A stretch of DNA of 64,000 nt, from positions 27,402-91,401 of the forward strand of contig CACJEN010000005.1 in the NCBI GenBank assembly GCA_902592445.1, in the 5' to 3' direction. Source of the stretch: an uncultured Pelagibacteraceae bacterium. Lineage in GTDB: Bacteria; Pseudomonadota; Alphaproteobacteria; Pelagibacterales; Pelagibacteraceae. The notes under the pieces are model-generated. The model was not told the origin of the DNA, did not search any database, and was given only the letters and a program-made list of their open reading frames with translations. The translations under genes were made by a program, and so were the position numbers. This document shows, piece after piece, positions 43,591 to 52,812 of the stretch. Positions within the stretch are counted from its first letter, which is position 1, and each line of letters opens with the position of its first letter.

Positions 43591-43911
43591 ATGTCAATTT
43601 TAGCAAAATATAATAAAGCGATGAACGATAAAGATGAGGCAGCATTAAGAGATATAATTCACGACGATTATACATTTACTATGCATAAATCAGGAACTGT
43701 TTTAAAAAAAGACGATGTAGTAAAATGGGCAATGAGTGGAGATATCAATAGAGACAAAGTTAGAGTTATTTATGAAAATGATGAAATTGGTGTTGAACAT
43801 GCATTTGTTACATTTAATGATGGAAATAAAGAAGCAGTAATGGCTGTTTTTAAATTTAAGGATGGCAAAGTGTTTGCACTTGAAACTGGTGCAACCCCGA
43901 TGAATAAATAA
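43591..43911 (+). CDS. NTF2/SnoaL-like protein (second copy type)
   Basis: A 106-residue cone-fold protein beginning with MSILAKYNKAMNDKDEAAL and containing DIIHDDYTFTMHKSG, typical of the SnoaL-like/DUF4440-like group. A strong AAAGGAGA site lies eight bases before the ATG. It is shorter than the NTF2-like protein at 41888 and not an obvious recent duplicate. Enzymatic versus binding role unknown. Confidence 0.83.
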   Translation: MSILAKYNKAMNDKDEAALRDIIHDDYTFTMHKSGTVLKKDDVVKWAMSGDINRDKVRVIYENDEIGVEHAFVTFNDGNKEAVMAVFKFKDGKVFALETGATPMNK

Positions 43912-43937
43912 AATATTTTAAATTTAAAATTTAAATT

Positions 43938-44159
43938 TTGTTTTCAAAAAAATACTCAAACCTATTATTTATAGTTTTAATGGGATGTGGGATGAGTTTC
44001 ATGATGACTCTCCTAATAACCTATATTAATACTGGCTTTGATAAAGATTATTTTAAAAGATTTATAACTGCATGGTCTGTGAGTTTTCCAGTTGCAATGA
44101 TAGCAACCTCAATTGTTGCTCCTTTAGTAAAAAAAATTGTAGATAAAATCACAAAATAA
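43938..44159 (+). CDS. DUF2798 membrane protein (TTG start)
   Basis: A 73-residue protein with two transmembrane helices (about 10-28 and 43-62). The motif GCGMSFMMTLLITYINTG and SWSVSFPVAMIATSIVAPLVKKIV fits DUF2798. The frame starts with TTG; no in-frame ATG exists before the first helix apart from internal ones. A palindromic AT-rich tract (43926-43939) overlaps the start. Seventh or eighth gene of the small-gene cluster. Confidence 0.75.
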   Translation: MFSKKYSNLLFIVLMGCGMSFMMTLLITYINTGFDKDYFKRFITAWSVSFPVAMIATSIVAPLVKKIVDKITK

Positions 44160-44175
44160 TAGGTTAATATAAGTA

Positions 44176-44772
44176 ATGGAAAAAGTTGATTTTTATTTTT
44201 CAATTGGAAGTACTTACACCTATCTAACAGTTACTAGGATATTAGATGTTGAAAAAAAATTAAATGTAAAATTTAATTGGGTTCCATTTAGTGTAAGAGC
44301 AATAATGAAAGAAATGAACAACATACCTTTTCCAAAAGACAAACAAAATAAAGTTGATTATATGTGGAGAGATATAGAGAGAAGAGCTAAAGGTTATGGT
44401 TTTTTTGCAAAAACTCCTGTGCCTTACCCATTAAGTGAATTTGATTTAGCAAATAAACTTGCAATATTAGGATTAAAGGAAGGCTGGGGAGTAGATTATG
44501 TAAGATTGACTTACAAGAGATGGTTCCAAGATGGAAAAGAACCAGCTACAGAACCAAATATTTCTGAGATATGTAATGAGCTTAATTTGGATAAAGAAAA
44601 AATTGTAAATAATGCAAATTCTCAAGAAATAGAAAAACAATATTTAGAAAACACTGAAAGTGCAAGATCACATAAAATATTCGGAAGTCCTTCTTTTGTT
44701 GTGGGTAACGAAATTTTTTGGGGAGATGATAGAATGGAAGATGCAATAAATTGGTCAAAAAATAATGAGTAA
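44176..44772 (+). CDS. 2-hydroxychromene-2-carboxylate isomerase / GST-kappa family (DsbA-like)
   Basis: A 198-residue thioredoxin-fold protein. The opening VDFYFSIGSTYTYLTV (about 4-19) with Ser in place of the DsbA cysteine motif, and the final GSPSFVVGNEIFWGDDRMEDAI, match the HCCA isomerase group, which uses glutathione in naphthalene catabolism but also includes many of unknown role. In SAR11 an aromatic substrate is not established. It overlaps the next gene by eight bases. Confidence 0.85.
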   Translation: MEKVDFYFSIGSTYTYLTVTRILDVEKKLNVKFNWVPFSVRAIMKEMNNIPFPKDKQNKVDYMWRDIERRAKGYGFFAKTPVPYPLSEFDLANKLAILGLKEGWGVDYVRLTYKRWFQDGKEPATEPNISEICNELNLDKEKIVNNANSQEIEKQYLENTESARSHKIFGSPSFVVGNEIFWGDDRMEDAINWSKNNE

Positions 44773-45100
44773 TTTAAATGCATATTTATATTTAATTGTA
44801 GCTGTAATTTTAGGAACAGCATCCAATGCTTTTGCAAAAAGTGCTCAAGGTTTTACTCTATTAGTGCCAAGTATTTTAACTGCAATTACAATTGTTGGCT
44901 GTATGTTTACACTTTCACTTGTAATGAAATCAATTTCTGTTGGAGTTACTTACGCATCATTTGCAGGTTTGTGTATAATAGCAACAAGTGTGGTGGGTGT
45001 TTTAAAATTTAATCAAATTCCAAATTTTACAACTATCATTGGTTTATTATTAATAATTACTGGTGTTTTAATTGTAAATCTCTTAGGTAACACAAAATAG
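44765..45100 (+). CDS. SMR-like (small multidrug resistance) membrane protein
   Basis: A 111-residue four-helix protein. TASNAFAKSAQGF, and the GVTYASFAGLCIIATSVVGVLKFNQIPN block with the SMR pattern (Tyr-Ala near helix 3, and Pro) support EmrE/SugE-type membership. The usual Glu14 of EmrE is not clear in the first helix, so transport of cations is uncertain. It ends one base before the convergent DUF924 gene. Confidence 0.75.
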   Translation: MSNLNAYLYLIVAVILGTASNAFAKSAQGFTLLVPSILTAITIVGCMFTLSLVMKSISVGVTYASFAGLCIIATSVVGVLKFNQIPNFTTIIGLLLIITGVLIVNLLGNTK

Positions 45101-45661
45101 TTACCATGAAGAATTGGGTTGATTTAAAAACTCAATTTCTTCAGCTGTAGATCTTCTTCCTAACATTTTATTTCTGTGAGGATATCTATGAAATCTTTTA
45201 ATTACCGCTGTATGATCTTTCCAAAATTTTTTAATTTCTAAAAAATTTGGATGATTTGATAGATAATTTGTTAATAACTTGTATGCTCTATCGTGATCGA
45301 TAATTTCTTCACTATGAATATATGGAAGTAACATAAAAAATCTTTGATATTCATCCATTTGATCAAGATATCCATTATAAACAGCATCATTTACAATCAA
45401 TCTTGCTTTAAAATCATATTCAAAAGACTTTTTATCATTTCGATAAAGGTTTCTGGAAAACTGATCCAATAAAATAATTAACGCTAAACAAGTTAAAGGC
45501 TCATCTTGCCAGTCATCATATTCATTCGAAATTGCCATCTTGTAATCTTCTTCAAATTTATCTCTAATTAACTGATCAAATTTTTCATCTTTTTTAAATC
45601 TTTTTTCAACTATAAGATCATCAAACCAGAAATCTAGAATTGCTTGAGCTCTATCATTCAT
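45101..45661 (-). CDS. DUF924 family protein
   Basis: A 186-residue helical protein. The LIILLDQFSRNLYRND block (about 66-81) is the hallmark of DUF924 (TPR-like alpha solenoid). Function not known. It overlaps the preceding AhpD-like gene by eight bases and converges with the SMR-like gene. Confidence 0.88.
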   Translation of the reverse strand: MNDRAQAILDFWFDDLIVEKRFKKDEKFDQLIRDKFEEDYKMAISNEYDDWQDEPLTCLALIILLDQFSRNLYRNDKKSFEYDFKARLIVNDAVYNGYLDQMDEYQRFFMLLPYIHSEEIIDHDRAYKLLTNYLSNHPNFLEIKKFWKDHTAVIKRFHRYPHRNKMLGRRSTAEEIEFLNQPNSSW

Positions 45662-46046
45662 AAATTTCGTCTACTTTAACTTGATATGACTCAACCAATT
45701 TATTTGTTTCATTTGCCATTCCAACTACTGCGATAAGTTCAGAAAGCATATCTTTTGATGCTCCTTTCTTAATTGCAGCAGAACTATGTGATTTTATGCA
45801 ATACTCACAGCTATTTGTAATTGAAACAGCAATATAAATTAATTCTTTTGTCATCTCATCTAGAGCACCTTTTTTCATTACTTGCTGCAATGAATTCCAA
45901 GTTCTCTCTAAAGTTTCTGGCTCATTTGCTAACATTTTCCAAAAATTGTTTACTGACTTTATGTTTCTTTTTTGTTTAATGTCCTCAAATATTTCTTTTA
46001 CTTTTCCAGTAGCCTCTCTTTCCTCTATCATGTTAAATATTGCCAT
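45654..46046 (-). CDS. AhpD/carboxymuconolactone decarboxylase-like alkylhydroperoxidase
   Basis: A 130-residue all-helical protein of the CMD/AhpD family. The C80-E-Y-C83-x3-H87 motif (in NSCEYCIKSHS) is the AhpD peroxidase/disulfide site, so thiol peroxidase activity is likely. A perfect AGGAGGT ribosome site precedes it. It pairs with DUF924 in an operon. The reducing partner is unknown. Confidence 0.87.
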   Translation of the reverse strand: MAIFNMIEEREATGKVKEIFEDIKQKRNIKSVNNFWKMLANEPETLERTWNSLQQVMKKGALDEMTKELIYIAVSITNSCEYCIKSHSSAAIKKGASKDMLSELIAVVGMANETNKLVESYQVKVDEIYE

Positions 46047-46107
46047 ATTACCTCCTTGATTATGGTTAAAAAACTAGCTTAATAAAAGGATAAAAAAAAG
46101 GAAATTA

Positions 46108-46830
46108 TCAGATTAATTTCTTAAAATTGGTATAAAGAATTGTTGAATATTTATTCATTGATGGCATGTTTATTTTGGCATCAATATCAAATTTCTCAAG
46201 CGCACCTTTTCCTAACTGACTTTCAAGAGCAGACTTATATTCGGGTACACACCCCCAATCACTTACCGTAGTATCTTTGATTTCAATATGAAATTGAATT
46301 CCGTATGCGTGTTCATGAAATTTAAAAATTTGATATTTTGTTTCACCTGATGAAGCTATTAGAGTTACAGATTGTATATTTTCTAAATCTTGAACTTCAT
46401 AAGAATGCCATTGTAGAGATTTAATTTTATCAGGGAACGTACTGAATAACTGATCTTTTTTTTTATTTTCTAAAAAATCAATATCTAACATGCCAATTTC
46501 AGGTTTTGATGATTTTATAACTTTGCCTCCAATGACTTCACCAAGTAGTTGGCAACCTAAACAAAAACCTAAATAAGGTTTTTTTAAATCTATAACAAAT
46601 TCTTTAATTTTTTTTTTTTCATCAATAAGCCAAGGATATTCATCTTCCATCCATGTGTCCATTGGTCCACCCATACAAAGCATTGCATCAAATTTATTTA
46701 AATCGTTTGGAATTTTTTCACCTTCATCTAATTCTATTGTAGTTAAATTTATTCCATCACTTATCATTAGATCTTTAATATATCCTGGGTCTTCTATTTT
46801 AATATGTTGAAGTACAATTATGTTTTTCAT
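46108..46830 (-). CDS. class I glutamine amidotransferase-like protein
   Basis: A 240-residue GATase1 domain. The nucleophile is C90 in GFCLGCQLLGEVIGG, and the His-x-Glu pair is in YGIQFHIEIKDTT. It stands alone, without a synthase partner, and resembles YfeJ/GuaA-like or gamma-glutamyl-type hydrolases of unknown substrate. It overlaps the HisN-like gene by four bases. Confidence 0.82.
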   Translation of the reverse strand: MKNIIVLQHIKIEDPGYIKDLMISDGINLTTIELDEGEKIPNDLNKFDAMLCMGGPMDTWMEDEYPWLIDEKKKIKEFVIDLKKPYLGFCLGCQLLGEVIGGKVIKSSKPEIGMLDIDFLENKKKDQLFSTFPDKIKSLQWHSYEVQDLENIQSVTLIASSGETKYQIFKFHEHAYGIQFHIEIKDTTVSDWGCVPEYKSALESQLGKGALEKFDIDAKINMPSMNKYSTILYTNFKKLI

Positions 46831-47624
46831 ATAGCTGGCTTAAGCAATTTTAATATTTTTTTATGATTTAATTTATTGCTCGATGCTAAAATATTTCCAG
46901 CAAGTTTGCCATTTTCATTTTTCCATGTTGTAAGTATTCCACCAGCAGCACTAATTATAGGTATGATTGCGTGCACATCCCATATTTTGTTTGCACATTG
47001 AACTACTATATCCAGTCTTCCCTCCGCTAACTGAGCGTAAGTTAAAGCATCAAAACAAGGGAAATTTACTTTCTTTATAAATTTTTGAATTTTTTTTTGT
47101 TTACTAAATGATAAATAACCATGAAACGCAGCTGCTATCTTTGCATTTTTAATAGATACTTTTGAATTAACATTTAATTTAGTTTTTTTTCCATTTTCAA
47201 ATAAATATGAATTTTTTTCGTCTTTATTTAAATAATATTTTTTAAGTTTAGGAAAATTTGCAAGGCCTATCATAGGAGTTCCTTTATAGTTTAAAGATAT
47301 TAAATTACTCCAAGTTGGATTACCGGTTACAAAGGATCTTGTTCCGTCAATTGGATCGATTACCCAAGAGAAATCACTTTTAGTTTTTTTTAAACCATAT
47401 TCTTCGCCAATAATTTGATGATCAGGAAACCTCTCTAATATTTTTTTTCTTATGAATCTCTCAAAAGCTTTATCAGAGGTTGTTACTGGGTCATAACCCC
47501 TGCCTTTAAATTTATTGCTAATCTTAAAAGGCTTATCTAGTTTTAAATAATAAAATCTTGTCAGTTGTTTTGCTAAAATATTAAGAAAATTGAAGTAAAT
47601 TTTATAATTAAAGTTTTTAATCAT
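46827..47624 (-). CDS. hisN: inositol monophosphatase family, probable histidinol-phosphatase
   Basis: A 265-residue IMPase-type phosphatase. Metal residues are E74 (GEEYG), D90 and D93 (IDPIDGTRSFVTG), and D(near 218) in IWDVHAIIPIISAAGG. The RSFVTG form in place of N-F is the hallmark of the HisN-type histidinol-phosphatase. It forms a two-gene unit with the amidotransferase downstream (4-base overlap). Inositol phosphate cannot be excluded as substrate. Confidence 0.78.
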   Translation of the reverse strand: MIKNFNYKIYFNFLNILAKQLTRFYYLKLDKPFKISNKFKGRGYDPVTTSDKAFERFIRKKILERFPDHQIIGEEYGLKKTKSDFSWVIDPIDGTRSFVTGNPTWSNLISLNYKGTPMIGLANFPKLKKYYLNKDEKNSYLFENGKKTKLNVNSKVSIKNAKIAAAFHGYLSFSKQKKIQKFIKKVNFPCFDALTYAQLAEGRLDIVVQCANKIWDVHAIIPIISAAGGILTTWKNENGKLAGNILASSNKLNHKKILKLLKPAI

Positions 47625-47711
47625 CGCTTCACGTATTAATAAAATATTTAAATCAATACAAACGAATTTATCTTGAAAAAAAAAGGGTTTTAGAGGAAAG
47701 TTTAAAAAATT

Positions 47712-48818
47712 ATGAAATTTGAAGTTAGTTCAAACAAAATATTCTCATTAAATGGATCAAATAAAGAGGAAATTCACCCTTTTTGGTTAAGAGAGCGTGT
47801 CAGTGAGAAAGAGTATCTTGATGAAGGTACCCAACAACGCCTGTTTGACCCATCTTCCATGAGAAACTCGGTTGAAATTATAAACGCAGAAATAAATGGT
47901 GAATTTTTAAATATACAATTTAACGATGGCGTTAATTCAAAATTTGAAATTAAAAAATTATCAGATGAACTAAGTTTAAACTCAAACGAAATAATAGATA
48001 TAAAAAAAGTACAATGGAAATCTGATTTCAAGGATATTAAAAATTTCAAATTTAATAATAAATTTGCAGATAGCGAAGACATGTTAAATTTTCTTATAAA
48101 TTTTTATAAATTTGGCTTCGTTGTAATTCAAGATGTGCCAACGAATGATAATTTTCTGGTCGAATTTGGAAATATGATTGGCAGTGTCAAAAGAACTAAC
48201 TTTGGTGAATATTTTAATGTAAAATCAAAACCAAATCCAAATGATTTAGCATATACAGCGCTAAACTTATCTCCTCACACTGATAACCCTTATAGAAATC
48301 CTTTTCCTCCATGTATACAAATCCTACATTGTATTGAAAACGAAGTTAGTGGAGGTTATTCAACTTTAGTTGATGGATATACTGTTACAGAAGACTTGAA
48401 AAAATTAAATCAAGAATATTATAATATTTTAACAAGTACTAAAGTTAGATTTAAATTTTCAGATAAAGATACAATTTTAGAAAGTTGGGCTGAATTAATT
48501 CATTTAGATGGAAATGGTAATTTTCAAAATGTTAGATTTAGTCCAAGATTAGATTATGTGCCTCAAATGAAAAAAGAAAAACTTGAAATTTATTATAATG
48601 CAAGAAAATGTTTGTCAGATTTATATAATTCTGAAGAGTATAGAATAGAATTTAAATTAATGCCTGGAGATTTAATGATGATGGATAATCATAGGTTACT
48701 TCACGGAAGAACTTCTTTTGATCCAAATGAAGGTAAAAGATTTTTACAAGGGTGTTATCTAGATTTTGATAGTACCGAAGGTAAATTATTTCATCTGAAA
48801 AGAAAATTTAATCTTTAA
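47712..48818 (+). CDS. gamma-butyrobetaine dioxygenase-like (BBOX/TauD family)
   Basis: Fe(II)/2-oxoglutarate-dependent oxygenase of 368 residues. The N-terminal ~90 residues (HPFWLRERV..QRLFDP) are the DUF971-like domain found in BBOX and trimethyllysine hydroxylase. Iron ligands are H189 and D191 (LSPHTDNPYRNP) and a distal His in DNHRLLHGR. Substrate could be a betaine or other quaternary amine, a guess based on the family. A GAGGAAAG site precedes the start. It is convergent with azoR-like (11-base overlap). Confidence 0.82.
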   Translation: MKFEVSSNKIFSLNGSNKEEIHPFWLRERVSEKEYLDEGTQQRLFDPSSMRNSVEIINAEINGEFLNIQFNDGVNSKFEIKKLSDELSLNSNEIIDIKKVQWKSDFKDIKNFKFNNKFADSEDMLNFLINFYKFGFVVIQDVPTNDNFLVEFGNMIGSVKRTNFGEYFNVKSKPNPNDLAYTALNLSPHTDNPYRNPFPPCIQILHCIENEVSGGYSTLVDGYTVTEDLKKLNQEYYNILTSTKVRFKFSDKDTILESWAELIHLDGNGNFQNVRFSPRLDYVPQMKKEKLEIYYNARKCLSDLYNSEEYRIEFKLMPGDLMMMDNHRLLHGRTSFDPNEGKRFLQGCYLDFDSTEGKLFHLKRKFNL

Positions 48819-49398
48819 ATAATTCTTCTATTTTGCTCTCAGCTTGCTTAATAGATTTTTCATAATCTAATGCCATTTGGTCTGCAGCAATAATTTCAAT
48901 ATTTTTTATCCCAAAGAAATTCAACATATGAATTAACCAAGGAGTAAGATAATCTTCATCTCCTTGTATTTTTGTTCCACCAGATGTAATTACTAAATAA
49001 ACTTGTTTATCCTCAAGTAAACCAATTCTCTCACCATCCTCAGAGTATTTAAATGTAAGTTTAACTCTGGCTGCAAGATCTGCCCAAGCCTTTAAGGTTG
49101 CTGGTGGACCAAAATTATAAATTGGCACAGATATAATTATTATATCGCTCTCTTTTAATTCAATTACCAACTTGTCCGACAGTTCAAACATTTTTTTATG
49201 ATGCTCAGTTTGTTGTTCTATGGGAATTTTCATACCAGATTCTGTTAAACCGGATATAAAAAGCATCTCATCATCTAAATCTCTATAGATTAATTGATCA
49301 TCTTTTTTTTTAATTTTTTTAAGTAATTTTTGAGCTAACTTTCTTGAAGTTGATCCCTCTTTTCTAGCGCTACAATCAATCTGATAAATTTTTCTCAT
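48808..49398 (-). CDS. azoR: FMN-dependent NADH-azoreductase/NAD(P)H quinone oxidoreductase-like
   Basis: Flavodoxin-fold reductase of 196 residues. The FMN phosphate segment SARKEGSTSRKLAQKLL (10-26) and the YNFGPPATLKAWAD block are typical of AzoR-like enzymes, which reduce quinones and azo compounds with NADH. It lies four bases before the ccdA gene stop region (3-base gap downstream of ccdA). Detoxification role by family. Confidence 0.85.
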   Translation of the reverse strand: MRKIYQIDCSARKEGSTSRKLAQKLLKKIKKKDDQLIYRDLDDEMLFISGLTESGMKIPIEQQTEHHKKMFELSDKLVIELKESDIIIISVPIYNFGPPATLKAWADLAARVKLTFKYSEDGERIGLLEDKQVYLVITSGGTKIQGDEDYLTPWLIHMLNFFGIKNIEIIAADQMALDYEKSIKQAESKIEELFKD

Positions 49399-49401
49399 TA
49401 A

Positions 49402-50109
49402 TTATCCAAAATTTCCAAGCACAGGGATATACTCTAAAAGATAAAAACCTAGTGCCTGTAATTGGTTGGTTATCATCAATATTCCTGTAATAAGCAAAAG
49501 TCCACCACCAATTTTGGAAATCAGTTGCATCTTATTTTTTAAGTTTTTTGAAAAAATCATAAATCTTTGAATAAGATATCCAGATAAAATAAAAGGAATT
49601 GCTAAACCAAGTGAATAAAAAAATAATAATAATACTCCTTTGTTGACACTGTCTTCAACTGCAGCTAAAGCCAAGATAGATCCAAGTATTGGACCTATAC
49701 ATGGTGTCCATCCAAAACCAAAAGCCATACCAATTAAAATAGATCCAAAACTACTTGGTGTGATATTTGAATGCACTCTTTTTTCATAATTTAAAAATTT
49801 AATATTAATTAAACCAATTATCTGAAGAGAGAAAACTATAATAAATATTCCTGCAATAATTCTTAATTCATAAGAGTAGTCTAAAACTAATGATCCTAGA
49901 AATGTAGCAGTTGCTCCAAAACTGATAAATACAATTGAGAAACCTAATGAAAATAGAATTATTGGAAAAATGTTTGTTTTCTTACTTTCCAAAAGTTCAT
50001 TTAAGGAGCTTCCAGATATATAGGATACATAACCTGGTATCAAAGGTAATACACATGGCGACAAAAAACTAATTAAACCTGCGCTTAATGCAATAAAAAG
50101 TTCTAACAT
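49402..50109 (-). CDS. ccdA: CcdA-type thiol:disulfide interchange membrane protein
   Basis: A 235-residue six-helix protein that moves reducing equivalents across the inner membrane for cytochrome c maturation or periplasmic thiol reduction. The paired cysteines are C19 in SFLSPCVLPLIPGYV and C137 (approximately) in GFGWTPCIGPILGS. It follows ppc with a one-base overlap (50109). In this window it could reduce partners such as the exported thioredoxin-like protein at 23828, a speculative link. Confidence 0.9.
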   Translation of the reverse strand: MLELFIALSAGLISFLSPCVLPLIPGYVSYISGSSLNELLESKKTNIFPIILFSLGFSIVFISFGATATFLGSLVLDYSYELRIIAGIFIIVFSLQIIGLINIKFLNYEKRVHSNITPSSFGSILIGMAFGFGWTPCIGPILGSILALAAVEDSVNKGVLLLFFYSLGLAIPFILSGYLIQRFMIFSKNLKNKMQLISKIGGGLLLITGILMITNQLQALGFYLLEYIPVLGNFG

Positions 50110-52793
50110 TATCCAGTATTTTTCATTGCTGCAGAAATACCAGCTATCGATGTTAACAATGCATCATTTAAATTCTTTTTATTCTCTTTACCTTTGGTTG
50201 TTTTCAGCTTTGATATAACAATTGGTTGAATAACATTGAGCACTTCTGTGTAAATATTCCTTGCAACAATAATATTCCTAAATTGCTTTCTGGCATTTAT
50301 AATTTCTATAGGAGTTATTTTTTTATTTAGTTTTTTTATTGTTTCAAATTGGTATCTTAATTTTTTACCAATCCTTATAAGTTTATGATCTGCTAAATAT
50401 TTTTCATAAATTTTTGATATTTCTGGATCAACTTTTGAAATGACCATATCTAGGATATCTAACATTGAATTAAAAAATGGCCAATTTTTTTCCATATCTA
50501 AAAGAGTACTTTTAAATTTTTTAATTGAAGAATATCTTAATGCCTCTGCGCTACCTAACCACGCTGGTAACATAAGTCTAATTTGAGTCCACGCAAATAC
50601 CCAAGGTATTGCTCTTAAGCTTTTTATGTTGTCTACATTTTTTCTCTTAGATGGTCTTGATCCTATTAAGAGTTTACCTAAAGATACATGTGGTGTTACT
50701 GTTTTAAAATACCTAATAAAATCAGAATTTTGATTAATATTTTTTCTATATGAACTTTTTGAAATATCTGACATTTTTTCAATTAACTCTCTCCAATTCT
50801 TTTTTGGTACAGGTGGAGGATTCAGAGTTGCCTCTGTAACAGCCCCTATATAACTACATAAATTATATTTAGCTAGTGGCTCATAACCATATTTTTGCTG
50901 TATAACTTCTCCCTGATCTGTAATTCTTATTTTGCCATTTACCGAAGATGGTGGTTGAGACCTAAGTGTGGCTTGTATTGGACCGCCTCCTCTACCAGCT
51001 GAGCCACCTCTACCATGAAAAAAAGTTAAATCAATTTTATATTTTTTTGCAAGTTTAACTATTTCTTCTTGTGCTTTATATTGATGCCAACTTGCGCATA
51101 TTTTACCAGCGTCCTTACTAGAGTCCGAGTAACCAATCATCACTTCTTGTTTGTTATTAATTAATTTTCTGTACCATTTTTCTTGAAAAAGTGAATTCAT
51201 AATGGCTTTTGAGTTTATTAGATCGTCCAATGTTTCAAATAATGGAACAACTCTTAATTTATTTTTGATTTGGGCTTCTTTTTGTAAAAATGAGACAGTT
51301 ACGATGTCAGAAATAGACGAGGTCATTGAAATGACATATGCTCCTAGGCATTCATCTGGTTGTTTAGAGATTGTTTTGAAAGTTGACCAAACTTCTTTAT
51401 TTTCTTTATTTTTAAATTCAAAATTAGTTAATAAGTTTTTCTTTTTTTTAATTTGATTTGCTAAAAAATTAATTTTTTTCCTTTCGCTCCATTTATAATA
51501 GTTTTGTTGATATTTTCTTTTTATATATTCCGCAATCAATTGGGAGTGTCTAGATGATTCTTGTCTTATATCCAATCTTGCAAGATTTATTCCAAAGCAT
51601 TTAGCTCTTCTCATTAAATCTAATAATTCACCACTTGCTAAATTTTCATTTTGATTTTCTTCCAAAGATTTTCTAACAACCCTTAAAGGTCTTAAAATTT
51701 CTTCTCGTGAATTTAGCAATATTTTTTCATTCAATGGTTTATTATAAACTAAATGTTGTTCTATAGATCTGTGAGTAACTCTCATTTTGTCTCTGAGTGG
51801 GCGTAAATAAACTCTATAGGGTTCAAACGTTTCGCCTGTTTTTTTTTTAATTTCTTTTGAGCATTTTCCCATTGAATAAGATCTAATTAATTTTGTTAAA
51901 GATTTTTCATATAATTTTGCTGCCTCCCATCGAGATAATAAAATTACTTCTTTAGTCACTTCTGCAGTTACATTTGGGTTACCATCTCTATCTCCACCCA
52001 TCCAAGATCCAAATTCAATTGGATTAAAATTTTTAGGAAGACCCTTACCCATATTTTTAACAAAAATGCTGTTTAATCTCCTGTATACCTTCGGTATGGT
52101 TTCCCACAAACTATCTTCGATTATAGCAAGTCCCCATCTCGCTTCATCAAATGGAGAAGGCTTTGTTCTCTTCAAGTCATCTGTGTTCCATATAATAGTA
52201 ATTTCATCATATAATTTTCTATCTATAATTTTTTGTTTTGATGGGAAACTTTTCATCAATTCTCTTTGTTCTAAAAGCTCCGTAATATTGTGATATTTTT
52301 GTATGAGTGTTCGTCTTTTTACCTCTGTAGGATGTGCTGTTAATACAATACCAATGTTTAAATTTTTTGCAGTATTGTAGATTTTATTAGATGAAATTTT
52401 TCTATCCTTAAAAAGTTCCTCAAAAATTTCCTCTATAAAAATATTTTTGTTTACTTTAGCTTTGTTATTCTCAAATTCATCTAAAGTTCTTGAAGCATCA
52501 ATAGACTCCGCAAGATTTATAAAATTCATAAAATGAGAAAATGCTCTTGTAAGTTTATAAGTATTACTTGGACTAATTTGACTTAATTTTTTAGAAATTT
52601 TTTTATATGAATCTTTTTGTTTAATATTGGCTCTATTTGCTTTCGAAAGTTTTCTAATTTTTTCAACAAGATTATAAAATGTCTGACCCTCTTGTTTTTT
52701 AATCACATTTCCAAGTATATTTCCAAGAATTCTTACATCTTCTCTAAGTGATTTAGTTGGAATTCTCTCATAATATAAATCTCTTTTAATCAT
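50109..52793 (-). CDS. ppc: phosphoenolpyruvate carboxylase
   Basis: Anaplerotic enzyme fixing bicarbonate onto PEP to give oxaloacetate. Of 894 residues, the catalytic H154 lies in VLTAHPTEVKRRT and the glycine loop in FHGRGGSAGRGGGP (about 590). The protein ends in MKNTG, matching the conserved MxNTG C-terminus needed for activity. It is the largest gene in the window and very Lys-rich. Allosteric control (acetyl-CoA, aspartate) is likely from the family but not visible. Confidence 0.96.
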   Translation of the reverse strand: MIKRDLYYERIPTKSLREDVRILGNILGNVIKKQEGQTFYNLVEKIRKLSKANRANIKQKDSYKKISKKLSQISPSNTYKLTRAFSHFMNFINLAESIDASRTLDEFENNKAKVNKNIFIEEIFEELFKDRKISSNKIYNTAKNLNIGIVLTAHPTEVKRRTLIQKYHNITELLEQRELMKSFPSKQKIIDRKLYDEITIIWNTDDLKRTKPSPFDEARWGLAIIEDSLWETIPKVYRRLNSIFVKNMGKGLPKNFNPIEFGSWMGGDRDGNPNVTAEVTKEVILLSRWEAAKLYEKSLTKLIRSYSMGKCSKEIKKKTGETFEPYRVYLRPLRDKMRVTHRSIEQHLVYNKPLNEKILLNSREEILRPLRVVRKSLEENQNENLASGELLDLMRRAKCFGINLARLDIRQESSRHSQLIAEYIKRKYQQNYYKWSERKKINFLANQIKKKKNLLTNFEFKNKENKEVWSTFKTISKQPDECLGAYVISMTSSISDIVTVSFLQKEAQIKNKLRVVPLFETLDDLINSKAIMNSLFQEKWYRKLINNKQEVMIGYSDSSKDAGKICASWHQYKAQEEIVKLAKKYKIDLTFFHGRGGSAGRGGGPIQATLRSQPPSSVNGKIRITDQGEVIQQKYGYEPLAKYNLCSYIGAVTEATLNPPPVPKKNWRELIEKMSDISKSSYRKNINQNSDFIRYFKTVTPHVSLGKLLIGSRPSKRKNVDNIKSLRAIPWVFAWTQIRLMLPAWLGSAEALRYSSIKKFKSTLLDMEKNWPFFNSMLDILDMVISKVDPEISKIYEKYLADHKLIRIGKKLRYQFETIKKLNKKITPIEIINARKQFRNIIVARNIYTEVLNVIQPIVISKLKTTKGKENKKNLNDALLTSIAGISAAMKNTG

Positions 52794-52812
52794 AAATATT
52801 TATTGTTTTGCG

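Noticed and set aside
43926..43939. AAAATTTAAATTTT palindrome before the DUF2798 gene.
   Set aside because: AT-only symmetry is expected by chance at this base composition and it overlaps the TTG start.
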